Shown here: one piece after another, positions 46,839 through 58,144 of the stretch | Layout: each line of letters opens with the position of its first letter | Position numbering within the stretch: the first letter of the stretch is position 1 | DNA from: Omphiscola glabra | Taxonomy: Eukaryota > Mollusca > Gastropoda > Lymnaeidae | DNA length: 64,000 nucleotides | Direction: 5' to 3' | NCBI GenBank assembly: GCA_964017045.1 | Contig: OZ024801.1 | Coordinates: 34,335,257-34,399,256, forward strand | Notes under the pieces: generated by a model | The model's input: the letters and a program-made list of their open reading frames with translations, nothing else | Databases searched by the model: none | What the model was told of the DNA's origin: nothing | Made by a program: the position numbers and the translations under genes

Positions 46839-49800
46839 CTATAAGAACAAATGAGAACTACTAATAAACTTGATCTTACTAACTAGAATTGACCAAACAA
46901 ACAGAGGAATAGAAGAATTGACCAAACAAACTGAGCGGAATAGAAGAATTGACCAAACAAACTGAGAGGAATAGAAGCATTGACCAAACAAACTGAGAGG
47001 AATAGAAGCATTGACCAAACACAAACTGAGAGGAATAGAAGAATTGACCAAACAAACTGAGAGGAATAGAAGCATTGATCAAACAAACTGAGAGGAATAG
47101 AAAAATTGACCAAAAAAATTAGAGGAATAGAAGAATTGACCAAACAAACTGAGAGGAATAGAAGCATTGATCAAACAAACTGAGAGGAATAGAAGCATTG
47201 ACCAAACAAACTGAGAGGAATAGAAGAATCATCTAACAACAGTAACATTGGTTTTGTTTGGCACTACATTTAATTTTTACAAGGAGTCAGATATGTTTTC
47301 TTACAGTGACTTTAAAAATAAATTTCAAATAGTAATTAAAAGCAGAGATAGAACATAGAGATAGAACATAGAGATAGAACATAAAGTTTCTTTGACCTGT
47401 GTGTCAAGATTTTATTAGGAAACTATGCATTATGCCACGTACAAAGGGAAACTACTAATAAATTCAGAATTATAGTGTTCTTCCCCCTTGGCGGGCACAC
47501 ACCACTGAACCACAATTTGCCACTTTAGGGTTAGATGAGTAAGGATTGTACTAAGAAGTTCATCAGGAGATGTACAATATTTTTAAATGTTTGATCATAC
47601 AACCACATTGGTGCATACAGTGGTGAAGCTACAATCCCATTGGTGCATACAGTGGTGAAGCTATATAACCAAAAGACCTACCTTTTTGACTGTGACAACA
47701 ATATGCTTATTGAAGTTTCTGATGCATGCCTTGAAGCTGACAAGGAAGGCAACAATGTCGACCATGCCCTTCTCACTGGCAAAGTGTAAAGGAGTTTTAT
47801 TTGCCTGAAAAGAATCAGTGATGTACAAGAGCTTATCATCATGAAGGTAAAATTCAAAACACAGAAGAAGTCTTTATATTGAACTCATAATACTATATGA
47901 CCTTAGCTATCTCCAAATGGCCAATGGCCATATTATTTTCATTGTACAAATTCTTATTCTCTTCTATTTTTTTAATTCCAAAAGCAGACAATTTTTTTTA
48001 TAGAACATAATAGTGATGAAACTTTTGACTTTGTTTGTCACTAAGAATGGCAGAGCTCATCATAGCGATGAAACCTTTGACTGTGTTTGTCAGTAAGAAT
48101 GGAAGAGCTCATCATAGCGATGAAACCTTTGACTGTGTTTGTCAGTAAGAATGGAAGAGCTCATCATAGCAATGAAAATTTTGACTGTGTTTGTCACTAA
48201 GAATGACAGAGCACATCATAGCAATGAAAGCTTTGACTGTGTTTGTCACTAAGAATGGCAGAGCTCATCATAGCGATGAAACCTTTGACTGTGTTTGTCA
48301 CTAAGAATGGCAGAGCTCATAGCGATGAAACCTTTGACTGTGTTTGTCACTAAGAATGGAAGAGCTCATCATAGCGATGAAACCTTTGACTATGTTTGTC
48401 GCCAAGAATGGAAGAGCTCGTTTTAAGCCCATTGTGAACCTGGGGAGCACCGAAGAAAACAGGTTCCTGGGGTTTCTGGTGTGGGCATTTACTTTTTTAT
48501 TTACTGAGATCAGAAAACCAGATCATCAGCGTAACATGACCTTTGACCTTTGTCTTACTGACTGTGCACAGAGCATTATTTAATCAGCCTTATAAAGCAA
48601 GCATACAGTAAACGAAATTAGCCTGAAACATCTTGCATATTCGAATCAGTGCCTTTTCAAGATGAGGTTTCACACTACTGCTCTTTTACCTGTAATGAAT
48701 ACTATTGCTGTCACAGTTAGTGAGATCATACTATGTCTCTCATCCTTGTGATTCACACTATTGCTGTCACAGTTAGTGAGATCATACTATGTCTCTCATC
48801 CTTGTGATTCACACTACTGCTGTCACAGTTAGTGAGATCATACTATGTCTCTTATCCTTGTGATTCACACTACTGCTTTCACAGTTAGTGTGATCATACT
48901 ATGTGTCTCATCACACTACCATTGGTACACTTACTATTTTATCTGGTGTATTCAGGTACAGGTCAATGAGTCTTGTGGAATTTTCCTCAGCCCTGCTTTG
49001 GGTCCCATACATGCGTTTCAAAAACTCCACATCACTGACCATCTCCATGATCAGCTGGCAAGACTCCAGGTGGCCAGATATCACACTGGCATGCATAGCA
49101 TTATAGCGTGTACCTTCCTAAAGCAAAAGATAAGACTTACATAACATTTTGCCACTATAGAATGACCGTAAGCCCCATATAATCAATTCTATTTGACACT
49201 TTTAGTATTGCACAACACTTTTCATAATTTTCTGATTTGAATGTCAGCTTTTTAGTATTTTTTAAACGTGTTTGTATGCATGCAAGGGACGGAGGGGGAG
49301 GTGTTTAATTTTGTATATGATACTTATGTTATTACGAGATAGGGTAGTAAGATGACTTTAAATCCTTAGAAAAAACACAATCCCCAGGTATAGGTGCTTT
49401 ATGTGACTGATAAAAATGGATTCATTCCACCCGGCTGTTCCATGCCTTAATTCTAAGAATTCCACCCGGCTGTTCCATGCCTTAACTCTAAGAATTCCAC
49501 CCGGCTGTTCCATGCCTTAACTCTAAGAATTCCACCCGGCTGTACCATGCCTTAACTCTAAGAATTCCACCCGGCTGTTCCGTGCCTTAACTCTAAGAAT
49601 TCCACCCGGCTGTACCATGCCTTAACTCTAAGAATTCCACCCGGCTGTACCATGCCTTAACTCTAAGAATTCCACCCAGCTGTTCCGTGCCTTAACTCTA
49701 AGAATTCCACCCGGCTGTTCCGTGCCTTAACTCTAAGAATTCCACCTGGCTGTTCCATGCTTTAACTCTAAGAATTCCACCCGGCTGTTCCATGCCTTAA

Positions 49801-52800
49801 CTCTAAGAAATCCACCCGGCTGTTCCATGCCTTAACTCTAAGAATTCCACCTGGCTGTTCCATGCTTTAACTCTAAGAATAAAATTTATTCCATGCCCCT
49901 TCCATCTAAGTAAGATTTTTGGTCTTAGCACTGATATAACATCAGTCGTAGCAACCTTTAGAAAAAGAGCAACTGTCTTTTTCCAGGTTTTAAGCTAATA
50001 TCATCATAAAACTCACAATCACATTTAAATTATGTGCACACAATCTTCTTTTCAAAATAAAAGCAAGAAAAATTAACGAATTTATACAAACTTCAAAAAA
50101 TAAATATATGGGACACCTTCCATTCACCTTTTACCTCCCGTTACCCTATCCACTGCAAGTGCAAATCTTGCTATTGTTTAAAATACAACTATTACTCCGA
50201 GGTATTATTGAAATTAATTTTGTTGTACGTACATGTTTCTTTTAGGTTAAATCCTCAGCAAGAAATGGGAAATTAAGGCAACTCTAACATTTTAGTCCAA
50301 GCCCTTTGAATGTTATACACATGCAAATATACTTGTAAGTACAACGTCGATCACCTTCAGAATAGTAGGCATGTCTCCATTGCCGATGAGAAACCTGGGA
50401 TTAGCATTTATCTTTTCTCTGCAAAACGGGATGTTGCACTTCTCCAACTGAATCCTGAACTCGTTGATTTGTGGCGTGCTCAGTGAGGGAAACAGCTTTA
50501 TTTCCCCGCCTTCAACCTCGGCTTTTTCCTGTGTTCGAGAAAATACATGTCGTAAACACTTTTATAATTTTGTTTATCAACGAAAACAAACAATTACAGC
50601 AAGGACCTCAAACTTAACAGAGCCCAAATTAATAAATTTTCATGAACAAAGTATTGCTTGGACCTTGGATGATAAGTTTTAAACTCCACATGTTCATGAA
50701 CAAAGTATTGCTTGGACCTTGGATGATAAGTCTTAAACTCCACATGTTCATGAACAAAGTATTGCTTGGCCCTTGGATGATAAGTCTTAAACTCCACATG
50801 TTCATGAACAAAGTATTGCTTGGCCCTTGGATGATAAGTCTTAAACTCCACATGTTCATGAACAAAGTATTGCTTGGCCCTTGGATGATAAGTCTTAAAC
50901 TCCACATGTTCATGAACAAATTATTGCTTGGCCCTTGGATGATAAGTTTTAAACTCCACATGTTCATGAACAAATTATTGCTTGGCCCTTGGATGATAAG
51001 TTTTAAACTCCACATGTTCATGAACAAATTATTGCTTGGCCCTTGGATGATAAGTCTTAAACTCCACATGTTCATGAACAAAGTATTGCTTGGCCCTTGG
51101 ATGATAAGTTTTAAACTCCACATGTTCATGAACAAATTATTGCTTGGCCCTTGGATGATAAGTCTTAAACTCCACATGTTCATGAACAAATTATTGCTTG
51201 GCCCTTGGATGATAAGTCTTAAACTCCACATGTTCATGAACAAATTATTGCTTGGACCTTGGATGATAAGTCTTAAACTCCACATGTTCATGAACAAAGT
51301 ATTGCTTGGACCTTGGATGATAAGTCTTAAACTCCACATGTTCATGAACAAATTATTGCTTGGCCCTTGGATGATAAGTCTTAAACTCCACATGTTCATG
51401 AACAAAGTATTGCTTGGACCTTGGATGATAAGTTTTAAACTCCACATGTTCATGAACAAAGTATTGCTTGGCCCTTGGATGATAAGTCTTAAACTCCACA
51501 TGTTCATGAACAAAGTATTGCTTGGACCTTGGATGATAAGTCTTAAACTCCACATGTTCATGAACAAAGTATTGCTTGGACCTTGGATGATAAGTTTTAA
51601 ACTCCACATGTTCATGAACAAATTATTGCTTGGCCCTTGGATGATAAGTTTTAAACTCCACATGTTCATGAACAAATTATTGCTTGGACCTTGGATGATA
51701 AGTTTTAAACTCCACATGTTCATGAACAAATTATTGCTTGGCCCTTGGATGATAAGTCTTAAACTCCACATGTTCATGAACAAATTATTGCTTGGCCCTT
51801 GGATGATAAGTCTTAAACTCCACATGTTCATGAACAAATTATTGCTTGGCCCTTGGATGATAAGTCTTAAACTCCACATGTTCATGAACAAATTATTGCT
51901 TGGACCTTGGATGATAAGTCTTAAACTCCACATGTTCATGAACAAATTATTGCTTGGACCTTGGATGATAAGTCTTAAACTCCACATGTTCATGAACAAA
52001 TTATTGCTTGGACTTTGGATGATAAGTCTTAAACTCCACATGTTCATGAACAAATTATTGCTTGGACCTTGGATGATAAGTCTTAAACTCCACATGTTCA
52101 TGAACAAAGTATTGCTTGGACCTTGGATGATAAGTCTTAAACTCCACATGTTCATGAACAAAGTATTGCTTGGACCTTGGATGATAAGTTTTAAACTCCA
52201 CATGTTCATGAACAAATTATTGCTTGGCCCTTGGATGATAAGTTTTAAACTCCACATGTTCATGAACAAATTATTGCTTGGACCTTGGATGATAAGTTTT
52301 AAACTCCACATTTTCATGAACAAATTATTGCTTGGCCCTTGGATGATAAGTCTTAAACTCCACATGTTCATGAACAAATTATTGCTTGGCCCTTGGATGA
52401 TAAGTCTTAAACTCCACATGTTCATGAACAAATTATTGCTTGGCCCTTGGATGATAAGTCTTAAACTCCACATGTTCATGAACAAATTATTGCTTGGACC
52501 TTGGATGATAAGTCTTAAACTCCACATGTTCATGAACAAATTATTGCTTGGACCTTGGATGATAAGTCTTAAACTCCACATGTTCATGAACAAATTATTG
52601 CTTGGACCTTGGATGATAAGTCTTAAACTCCACATGTTCATGAACAAATTATTGCTTGGACCTTGGATGATAAGTCTTAAACTCCACATGTTCATGAACA
52701 AATTATTGCTTGGACCTTGGATGATAAGTCTTAAACTCCACATGTTCATGAACAAATTATTGCTTGGCCCTTGGATGATAAGTCTTAAACTCCACATGTT

Positions 52801-55470
52801 CATGAACAAATTATTGCTTGGACCTTGGATGATAAGTCTTAAACTCCACATGTTCATGAACAAATTATTGCTTGGACCTTGGATGATAAGTCTTAAACTC
52901 CACATGTTCATGAACAAATTATTGCTTGGCCCTTGGATGATAAGTCTTAAACTCCACATGTTCATGAACAAAGTATTGCTTGGCCCTTGGATGATAAGTC
53001 TTAAACTCCACATGTTCATGAACAAATTATTGCTTGGACCTTGGATGATAAGTCTTAAACTCCACATGTTCATGAACAAATTATTGCTTGGACCTTGGAT
53101 GATAAGTCTTAAACTCCACATGTTCATGAACAAATTATTGCTTGGCCCTTGGATGATAAGTCTTAAACTCCACATGTTCATGAACAAATTATTGCTTGGC
53201 CCTTGGATGATAAGTTTTAAACTCCACATGTTCATGAACAAATTATTGCTTGGACCTTGGATGATAAGTCTTAAACTCCACATGTTCATGAACAAATTAT
53301 TGCTTGGCCCTTGGATGATAAGTCTTAAACTCCACATGTTCATGAACAAATTATTGCTTGGCCCTTGGATGATAAGTCTTAAACTCCACATGTTCATGAA
53401 CAAATTATTGCTTGGCCCTTGGATGATAAGTTTTAAACTCCATAACTACTCTGGATTATTGTTTTATATGTGTTACGGTTAGTTACTTGGCTGCATGGGG
53501 AAAGGTTAAAAAAAAATCCATATTTTCTTTTATGTTTCCAAACTAACTTATGACTTTGACTTAAACTAATTATCAACAGGTATTAAACAATATGTCATTC
53601 AATTTTTATGCTTTGCTCTCAGAATCGGTAGTAAAACAAAGTCTTTAAAATAATAAAAAGTAATAGATACTTACTTAAATGAGATCACATAATAGATAAA
53701 TAGATCCGTCTTATTTGATAACGGCCGTGAGAAAGCCGCTCCTAGGCAACCGTTTCGTCCCGCCACTACCAACGTCCCGACCGAAAGACTCCCTGGGCGG
53801 TGGGGGTTGGCAACGCAACACCAAACCACCGGAGTGGAAGCAAAAGCCATCCAGACCCACAGAGAGTGGACTACCGACGCTTTAAACGCAGCGTCCTTGG
53901 TCGACCGGGCCTCCCTAGGTCAAGAGGGAGGTTCCCGGCGCCCTTCCGCACGGTCTGGCGGCGGGTTAAATCCTTCTGTACGCTGGACTGTGTGGGGGGG
54001 CGCCGGGGGGGGGCATTAAGAGCTCGCGCTCGACGGCCCACCGATTCCATCTCTTATGCGACATATTTGATAACTTCAAGGGGAAATATAATTAAATAAC
54101 AATTTTGTTTAAATACCATCCTTTTTGGAAACAATGAGCCCTTTTCAAGTTGACATCCAGTAAAGAACTAGCTGAATTGGGCCCCATCTCACCATCCGTA
54201 GCTAAAAAGTTATAATTCAATTTCAATCTAAATGAAGAGATTTTTCTTTTCCAAATAGGAAACAAACGCACTGACCTGAGGATAACTCGATTTGATAGTG
54301 GCCCCTTCACAAACTTCATTGGCTGCGTGGTTTGCCGCAAATGTTTCAGCTTCCGCTAGGCTTCGAAAGGAGAGCATTCTGGGATTCTGTGACTTGTGCT
54401 CCTTCATTATTTTCAATACCTCCTGAAAGTCACTGTGTACTGTTATGCTGTTAACTAATCAAATGGGGAAGAAAACGTTATGTAAACAAAAACAAAATAA
54501 TCTATCTTACAAAAATGTTCTTTTAAAATGATTTTCATAACAAAGTCACTTTTCATTTAAAATGTAGTACAGAGGGTTTAACTACTGATATATGTCAGAT
54601 ATTAAAGTTTAAAAAAAAAAAAGTTATAGTCCTAAGAAATCTTTTTTTAAAAACTTTATAAAGAAAACTAATACATGTTAACAGTCAAACAAACTAGAGA
54701 ACAAAAGTGATCTTTCCACCCAGCTATGTCGAACCCTTACGTCTTGCTGCTGCACCAACAACTTTAGGCAAATTATTGTGAGATCCCCAAAGTTGGACTT
54801 TAAAGAATATCTTTTTAAAAAAACATCAACTCTTTAAACTTGATTGGGGTTTATCTAACAAATACTTTTAACAACAGGTTTACTGCAGCTAATTCAAATG
54901 TTACCTATGCCTGGGATGCATATGACGTAATGGGTTTTGAACGAATCATTCAAGCAAAATGAAAGGGAATCTCTGGCCTCTTGTAAATTTTTCCTTAATT
55001 CCTCAGCATCAGTATTGTTGTTACTCTCTGTTGCCTCGGCTCCTGAATCATCTGTTTACAAAGTTAACATTGTATTATTCATGATGACGGGGCTCAATAT
55101 GCAGAGAATAAAAGCTACAGAATAGAATCATCAACTTAAAACATTGAGTTAATGATGCATAAACAACAAAAGAGACAGATGATGGAGAACAGTTATGGAT
55201 ATAAGAAAATAAGACTAATTTAGCTAAAAGTTTCACACAATTATTAAATAAGATCACAATAACTGAACAACCAAGAAACCTTTTACCTTCAGATTTGTGT
55301 GTGTCCATGTCTAAGATCCTCTTGGCTAATTGTTTTAAAAGTAAGCTTTTACTATTCCCGGTCAAGGGTATTTTATCTAGACCCTTTTCAGCCAGAAGCT
55401 CTTTCAGGCGACTCTCAGTCATCTCAGTTAGTTCTTTCATCTTTGATTGAATGGCCTTTTCCGTGTCCAT
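46788..55470 (-). CDS. ANKLE2: ANKLE2 homologue (LEM and ankyrin protein), N-terminal part
   Basis: Seven coding exons (complement of 55287-55470, 54905-55051, 54276-54454, 50355-50528, 48935-49117, 47682-47804, 46788-46838) have AG/GT borders and join in phase into 347 codons. Residues about 16-55 form a LEM domain (MTESRLKELLAEKG...LTGNSKSLLLKQLAKRIL). Residues about 105-170 match the conserved central domain (LKIMKEHKS...MLSFRSLAEAETFAANHA). Residues about 210-330 carry the ankyrin region with the family signatures NPRFLIGNGDMPTI, RYNAMH, DLYLNTPDK and TPLHFA. LEM proteins bind the chromatin factor BAF. In animals ANKLE2 acts at the ER/nuclear envelope with VRK1 and PP2A to control BAF phosphorylation at mitotic exit. 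The vertebrate N-terminal membrane segment is absent from the first Met onward, and the C-terminal half was not found. It is hosted among repeats, with one 3.8-kb intron mostly filled by a minisatellite. Confidence 0.9.
46885..47230. repeat. 31-bp minisatellite in ANKLE2 intron, about 11 copies
   Basis: Unit contains GAATTGACCAAACAAACTGA and GAGGAATAGAA, alternating GAATTGACC and GCATTGACC forms. Confidence 0.94.
47682..47804 (-). CDS. ANKLE2: ANKLE2 exon with TPLHFA ankyrin motif
   Basis: Acceptor TTTCAG|GCAAAT and donor AAAAAG|GTAGGT, 123 bases, phase 0 to 0. It encodes ANKTPLHFASEKGMVDIVAF and onward, the best ankyrin repeat of the protein. Confidence 0.9.
48010..48425. repeat. 52-bp minisatellite in ANKLE2 intron, about 8 copies
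   Basis: Unit contains GATGAAACCTTTGACTGTGT and TTGTCACTAAGAATGG. Confidence 0.93.
48690..48905. repeat. 56-bp repeat in ANKLE2 intron, about four copies
   Basis: Unit contains GTCACAGTTAGTGAGATCAT and ACTATGTCTCTCATCC. Confidence 0.92.
48935..49117 (-). CDS. ANKLE2: ANKLE2 exon with DLYLNTPDK
   Basis: Acceptor GCTTTAG|GAAGGT and donor AAAATA|GTAAGT, 183 bases, phase 0 to 0. It encodes EGTRYNAMHASVISGHLESC near its start and RLIDLYLNTPDKI at its end. The spacing between the RYNxMH and LYLNTPDK signatures matches vertebrate ANKLE2 as I recall it. Confidence 0.93.
49425..49885. repeat. 35-bp minisatellite in ANKLE2 intron, 13 copies
   Basis: Unit contains AATTCCACCCGGCTGTTCCA and TGCCTTAACTCTAAG. 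Confidence 0.95.
49886..50354. other. ANKLE2 intron, unique AT-rich
   Basis: Nothing recognised. Confidence 0.4.
50355..50528 (-). CDS. ANKLE2: ANKLE2 exon with NPRFLIGNGDMPTI
   Basis: Acceptor AACACAG|GAAAAA and donor CTGAAG|GTGATC, 174 bases, phase 0 to 0. It encodes EKAEVEGGEIKLFP through NPRFLIGNGDMPTILK, equivalent to the NPRYLIGSGDNPTI segment before the ankyrin region. Confidence 0.92.
50640..53440. repeat. 54-bp minisatellite, 2.8 kb, in ANKLE2 intron
   Basis: About 52 tandem copies of a 54-bp unit containing GAACAAATTATTGCTTGGCC and GGATGATAAGTCTTAAACTC. Variation is limited to a few sites: AAAG/AAATT, GGAC/GGCC and GTCTT/GTTTT. Both strands are open for over 900 codons with an 18-residue period. 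It lies between confirmed ANKLE2 exons, so it is intronic and not a gene. Confidence 0.97.
53723..54063. mobile_element. GC-rich insertion with 11-bp TSD
   Basis: A 341-bp CpG-rich block in otherwise AT-rich intron is flanked by TATTTGATAAC at 53712-53722 and 54064-54074. An 11-bp duplication suggests target-primed retroposition (SINE, LINE fragment or retrocopy). No poly-A tail, A/B box or protein domain was recognised, so it is unclassified. Confidence 0.75.
54276..54454 (-). CDS. ANKLE2: ANKLE2 exon, conserved central domain
   Basis: I chose acceptor GATTAG|TTAACAG, preceded by the pyrimidine-rich TTTTCTTCCCC, over a nearer TTTCAG because only the former keeps phase with the previous exon. 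Donor is CCTCAG|GTCAGT. It is 179 bases and encodes NSITVHSDFQEVLKIMKEHK onward to KSSYPQ. Confidence 0.87.
54905..55051 (-). CDS. ANKLE2: ANKLE2 exon, acidic linker
   Basis: Acceptor TAAACAG|ATGATT and donor GCATAG|GTAACA, 147 bases, phase 1 to 1. It encodes an acidic, Asn-rich linker and HYVICIPGI, corresponding to the YYGVCPV stretch of vertebrate ANKLE2. Confidence 0.83.
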
Positions 55471-55481
55471 TCTCTTTTTGT
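55287..55481 (-). CDS. ANKLE2: ANKLE2 exon with start codon and LEM domain
   Basis: Acceptor TTGTTCAG|ACAAAAAG and donor TCTGAAG|GTAAAA. The first ATG is at 55470 (MDTEKAIQSKM). The frame is open to the acceptor, so an upstream coding exon is possible. The LEM domain is complete, with the TGNSKSLLLKQL helix-turn segment. Confidence 0.9.
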
Positions 55482-56079
55482 CTGAACAATTAAAATATGG
55501 AGAATGAAGAGAAGATCAAAAACGAGAAACATTAAGTGAACCACCAACAACCTTTAAAGCTAGTTGAGCTTGAAACATGATCTTGGTTGTATGTAAGAAC
55601 TAGGCCTAAAAAAAACTAGTGATACCATTAAAAGCACATAAGCTAATTGAGGCATTTGGTCATATTCATATTGCATAGAATTAGATGATTAGAATAGATT
55701 ATTTTCATAAATGACCATGATGTGTTAATAAACTGTTTCAACTGTGCACTTCCATTCTTTATTTTATTCACCTGACTATAATGAAAACACCAAAGACGTA
55801 TATAATTATATATAATTAAATATTACATACCTAACTAAACAAACCTAAAAAACATAGGTTTTCGTATAAATCCGTTATAAAATGTAATATTGAGAAAATG
55901 GTGGCGGGGCTTAAAATATGACAAGACATGCATACAGCACTTTATAAGAATCCCAATTTCACCCCCCTGAACTATTTTCTAATTCTAATGACCCACCCTA
56001 TTTAACACTGCAGATTTATTTCACCAACTATTTCAGAAAACATAAGCAAAAGAAAATATAAACAACCAGGCATACTTGC
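55482..56079. other. ANKLE2 intron, unique
   Basis: AT-rich with no recognised element. Confidence 0.4.
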
Positions 56080-56190
56080 TACATACTTGCTACATACGTG
56101 CTACATACGTGCTACATACTTGCTACATACTTGCTACATACTTGCTACATACTTGCTACATACTTGCTACATACTTGCTACATACATTTT
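56080..56190. repeat. 11-bp repeat, about 11 copies
   Basis: Unit CTACATACTTG with two CGTG variants. This is the shortest-unit minisatellite here. Confidence 0.92.
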
Positions 56191-57949
56191 TAAAGAATCT
56201 TATTTAGCGCAGTTATCAGGAAAAATATGTTTTTCGGGAGTTGGGGGGTAAAAATTTAACAGTATGTGTTGTCATCGGCAATGAGTCTATGTGCCAAGTT
56301 TCAGCTGGATAGCTTTATGGGAACCTAGCAAATAAACTATGATACATTTGCCTTGACAAATTTACTGCCGGTCTGAGAGAATAAAGCTCTTTTTAAAACA
56401 AAATTAAACTGAATAATTGTATCTTCTTTTGTTAAAAAGTTAGTAGAGTTCAAAGTTCAGCATATCTTACCAAGCTCATGTACGATAACATGATAAGGTT
56501 ACTAGATTGATGTAGAATTTATTGAATTTAATGTAGAAAGTAATATAGATGATCTTATATCAGAAGATATATAAGAAACAACATCATCATGCAGATCCAG
56601 TAGTCATTTGGGCATGTGTCCTTTGACCATTGTTGTGAATTGACACACTCTCTGTGGCTGTTCTTTACTGGTATATAGGGTGCTTGTGCAGTATGGTATT
56701 TTGGGTAGTTTAGGTGTCAGTCTTGAACTGCTGGGCAGTGGAAGGGGTGATGTGTTACCATCTCATTTAGATGTTTGCTTTCAGTTTTTTGTGTCCTGTG
56801 CGCAGGTGAAAGATTATGACCCATCTGTGTCTTTGGAGACAGTTAGGTCTGGGCGTGTGAGTGAAAACAGATTTTCCTGTTGAGCCCATAGCCTATCCAT
56901 TTAACAACTCTTCTTTTTATTGTTAGCTCCGACAATATGCTTCACATTTTTGAGTGATGTAGGTATTTTGTCTGTTCATTAGATTCTTCCTGTTTTGCTA
57001 GTTTGCCTGCTCTTTCATTTTCTGGTGTCCTGGTATCCATTGTAAGGTTATTTTGACTGCCTAAGTTTTGAGGAAGGTTTTCATTTTCAGAAGTAGAGAT
57101 TTGACCATTGTGAGATCTTGATGCTCAGCTGCCTGAAGTAGTGAACATCTGAGAAGTCCCCAACATGACTTTGTTTGCTGGGATAAACTGTGAAGATTCC
57201 AGATAGATGCTGCTTCAGTAGGGGTTTCAGAGTGCCACACATGATAGGTCTGGGTACTCTATTTGTACACCATAAGCCTGAATCAATGGCTCCTTTGAAA
57301 ACTGATCCAACTGCATATATTTGGATTATATCCTGTGTTTAGGACACTATGGTTTTTCTACAGCTGTCATTGTGAACAGTGTCTGTACTTTTCTGTCTTT
57401 GTGCACATGTCTGTTTTGATGTAAGTCATTTGTAAATGTTGGTCTAGAGATGGGTCGTTAGGTATGATTTGCAAGTTTTCTGTGTTCATTGGAAGGTGGT
57501 GTTTCTCTTCAATTTCAGAGGCCACATCTTGTTGATTGATGTTACATTCTATTTTTCAACTGTTAGCCTGTATGGATGTTGCTTGCCTAGACTTCTGTAC
57601 CTTTCAACCATCTCAATAACTGCTGCCACTCTTCTAAGATTTAGTGGCTCAGTATTAGTAAGTATTTCACATGCTATAGTTTGGGATATATCTTAAACCA
57701 CTCGAGATGAAATGGTCTGCCTGGCTTTGTGCTTTTCTTAGAGAGTCCTGTACTATCTTGCTGCAATGTTGTATTCCATTATTAATTGCACATATCCTAT
57801 GTAGAACTGGCACAGTGTAGTCTTGTCACAAGATTTAGCTGTCTTGTTGACTTTTTTTCAAGTTTTCAACATGCTTTTTAAACTTGAGTTGCCTATCTAA
57901 CTGGACACCTAGATATGATGGGTTATATTATTTTTTGGAGTATGGTGCC

Positions 57950-58060
57950 TTGTAGGCATAGTGTAATGTTCTATTTGGCTACCTTGTAGGGACAGTGTAA
58001 TGTTCTATTTGGCTACCTTGTAGAGACAGAGTAATGTTCTATTTGGCTACCTTGTGGCTT
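57950..58060. repeat. 34-bp triplication inside the LINE relic
   Basis: GTAATGTTCTATTTGGCTAC with CTTGTAGGGACA occurs three times in tandem. Confidence 0.88.
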
Positions 58061-58144
58061 TTATGAGGACCAAGTATACAGTCTTGGTGGTGCTTACTTT
58101 CAGATTCCACTGCATTTAGTGAGCCCAATCCACTGTATGCGGAA

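Noticed and set aside
50629..53482. Open frames of 924 and 946 codons on opposite strands
   Set aside because: They are the 54-bp array inside an ANKLE2 intron.
54276..54420. Nearer acceptor TTTCAG|GAGGTA for the ANKLE2 central exon
   Set aside because: It would break phase with the preceding exon; the acceptor at 54454 restores it and adds family-like sequence.
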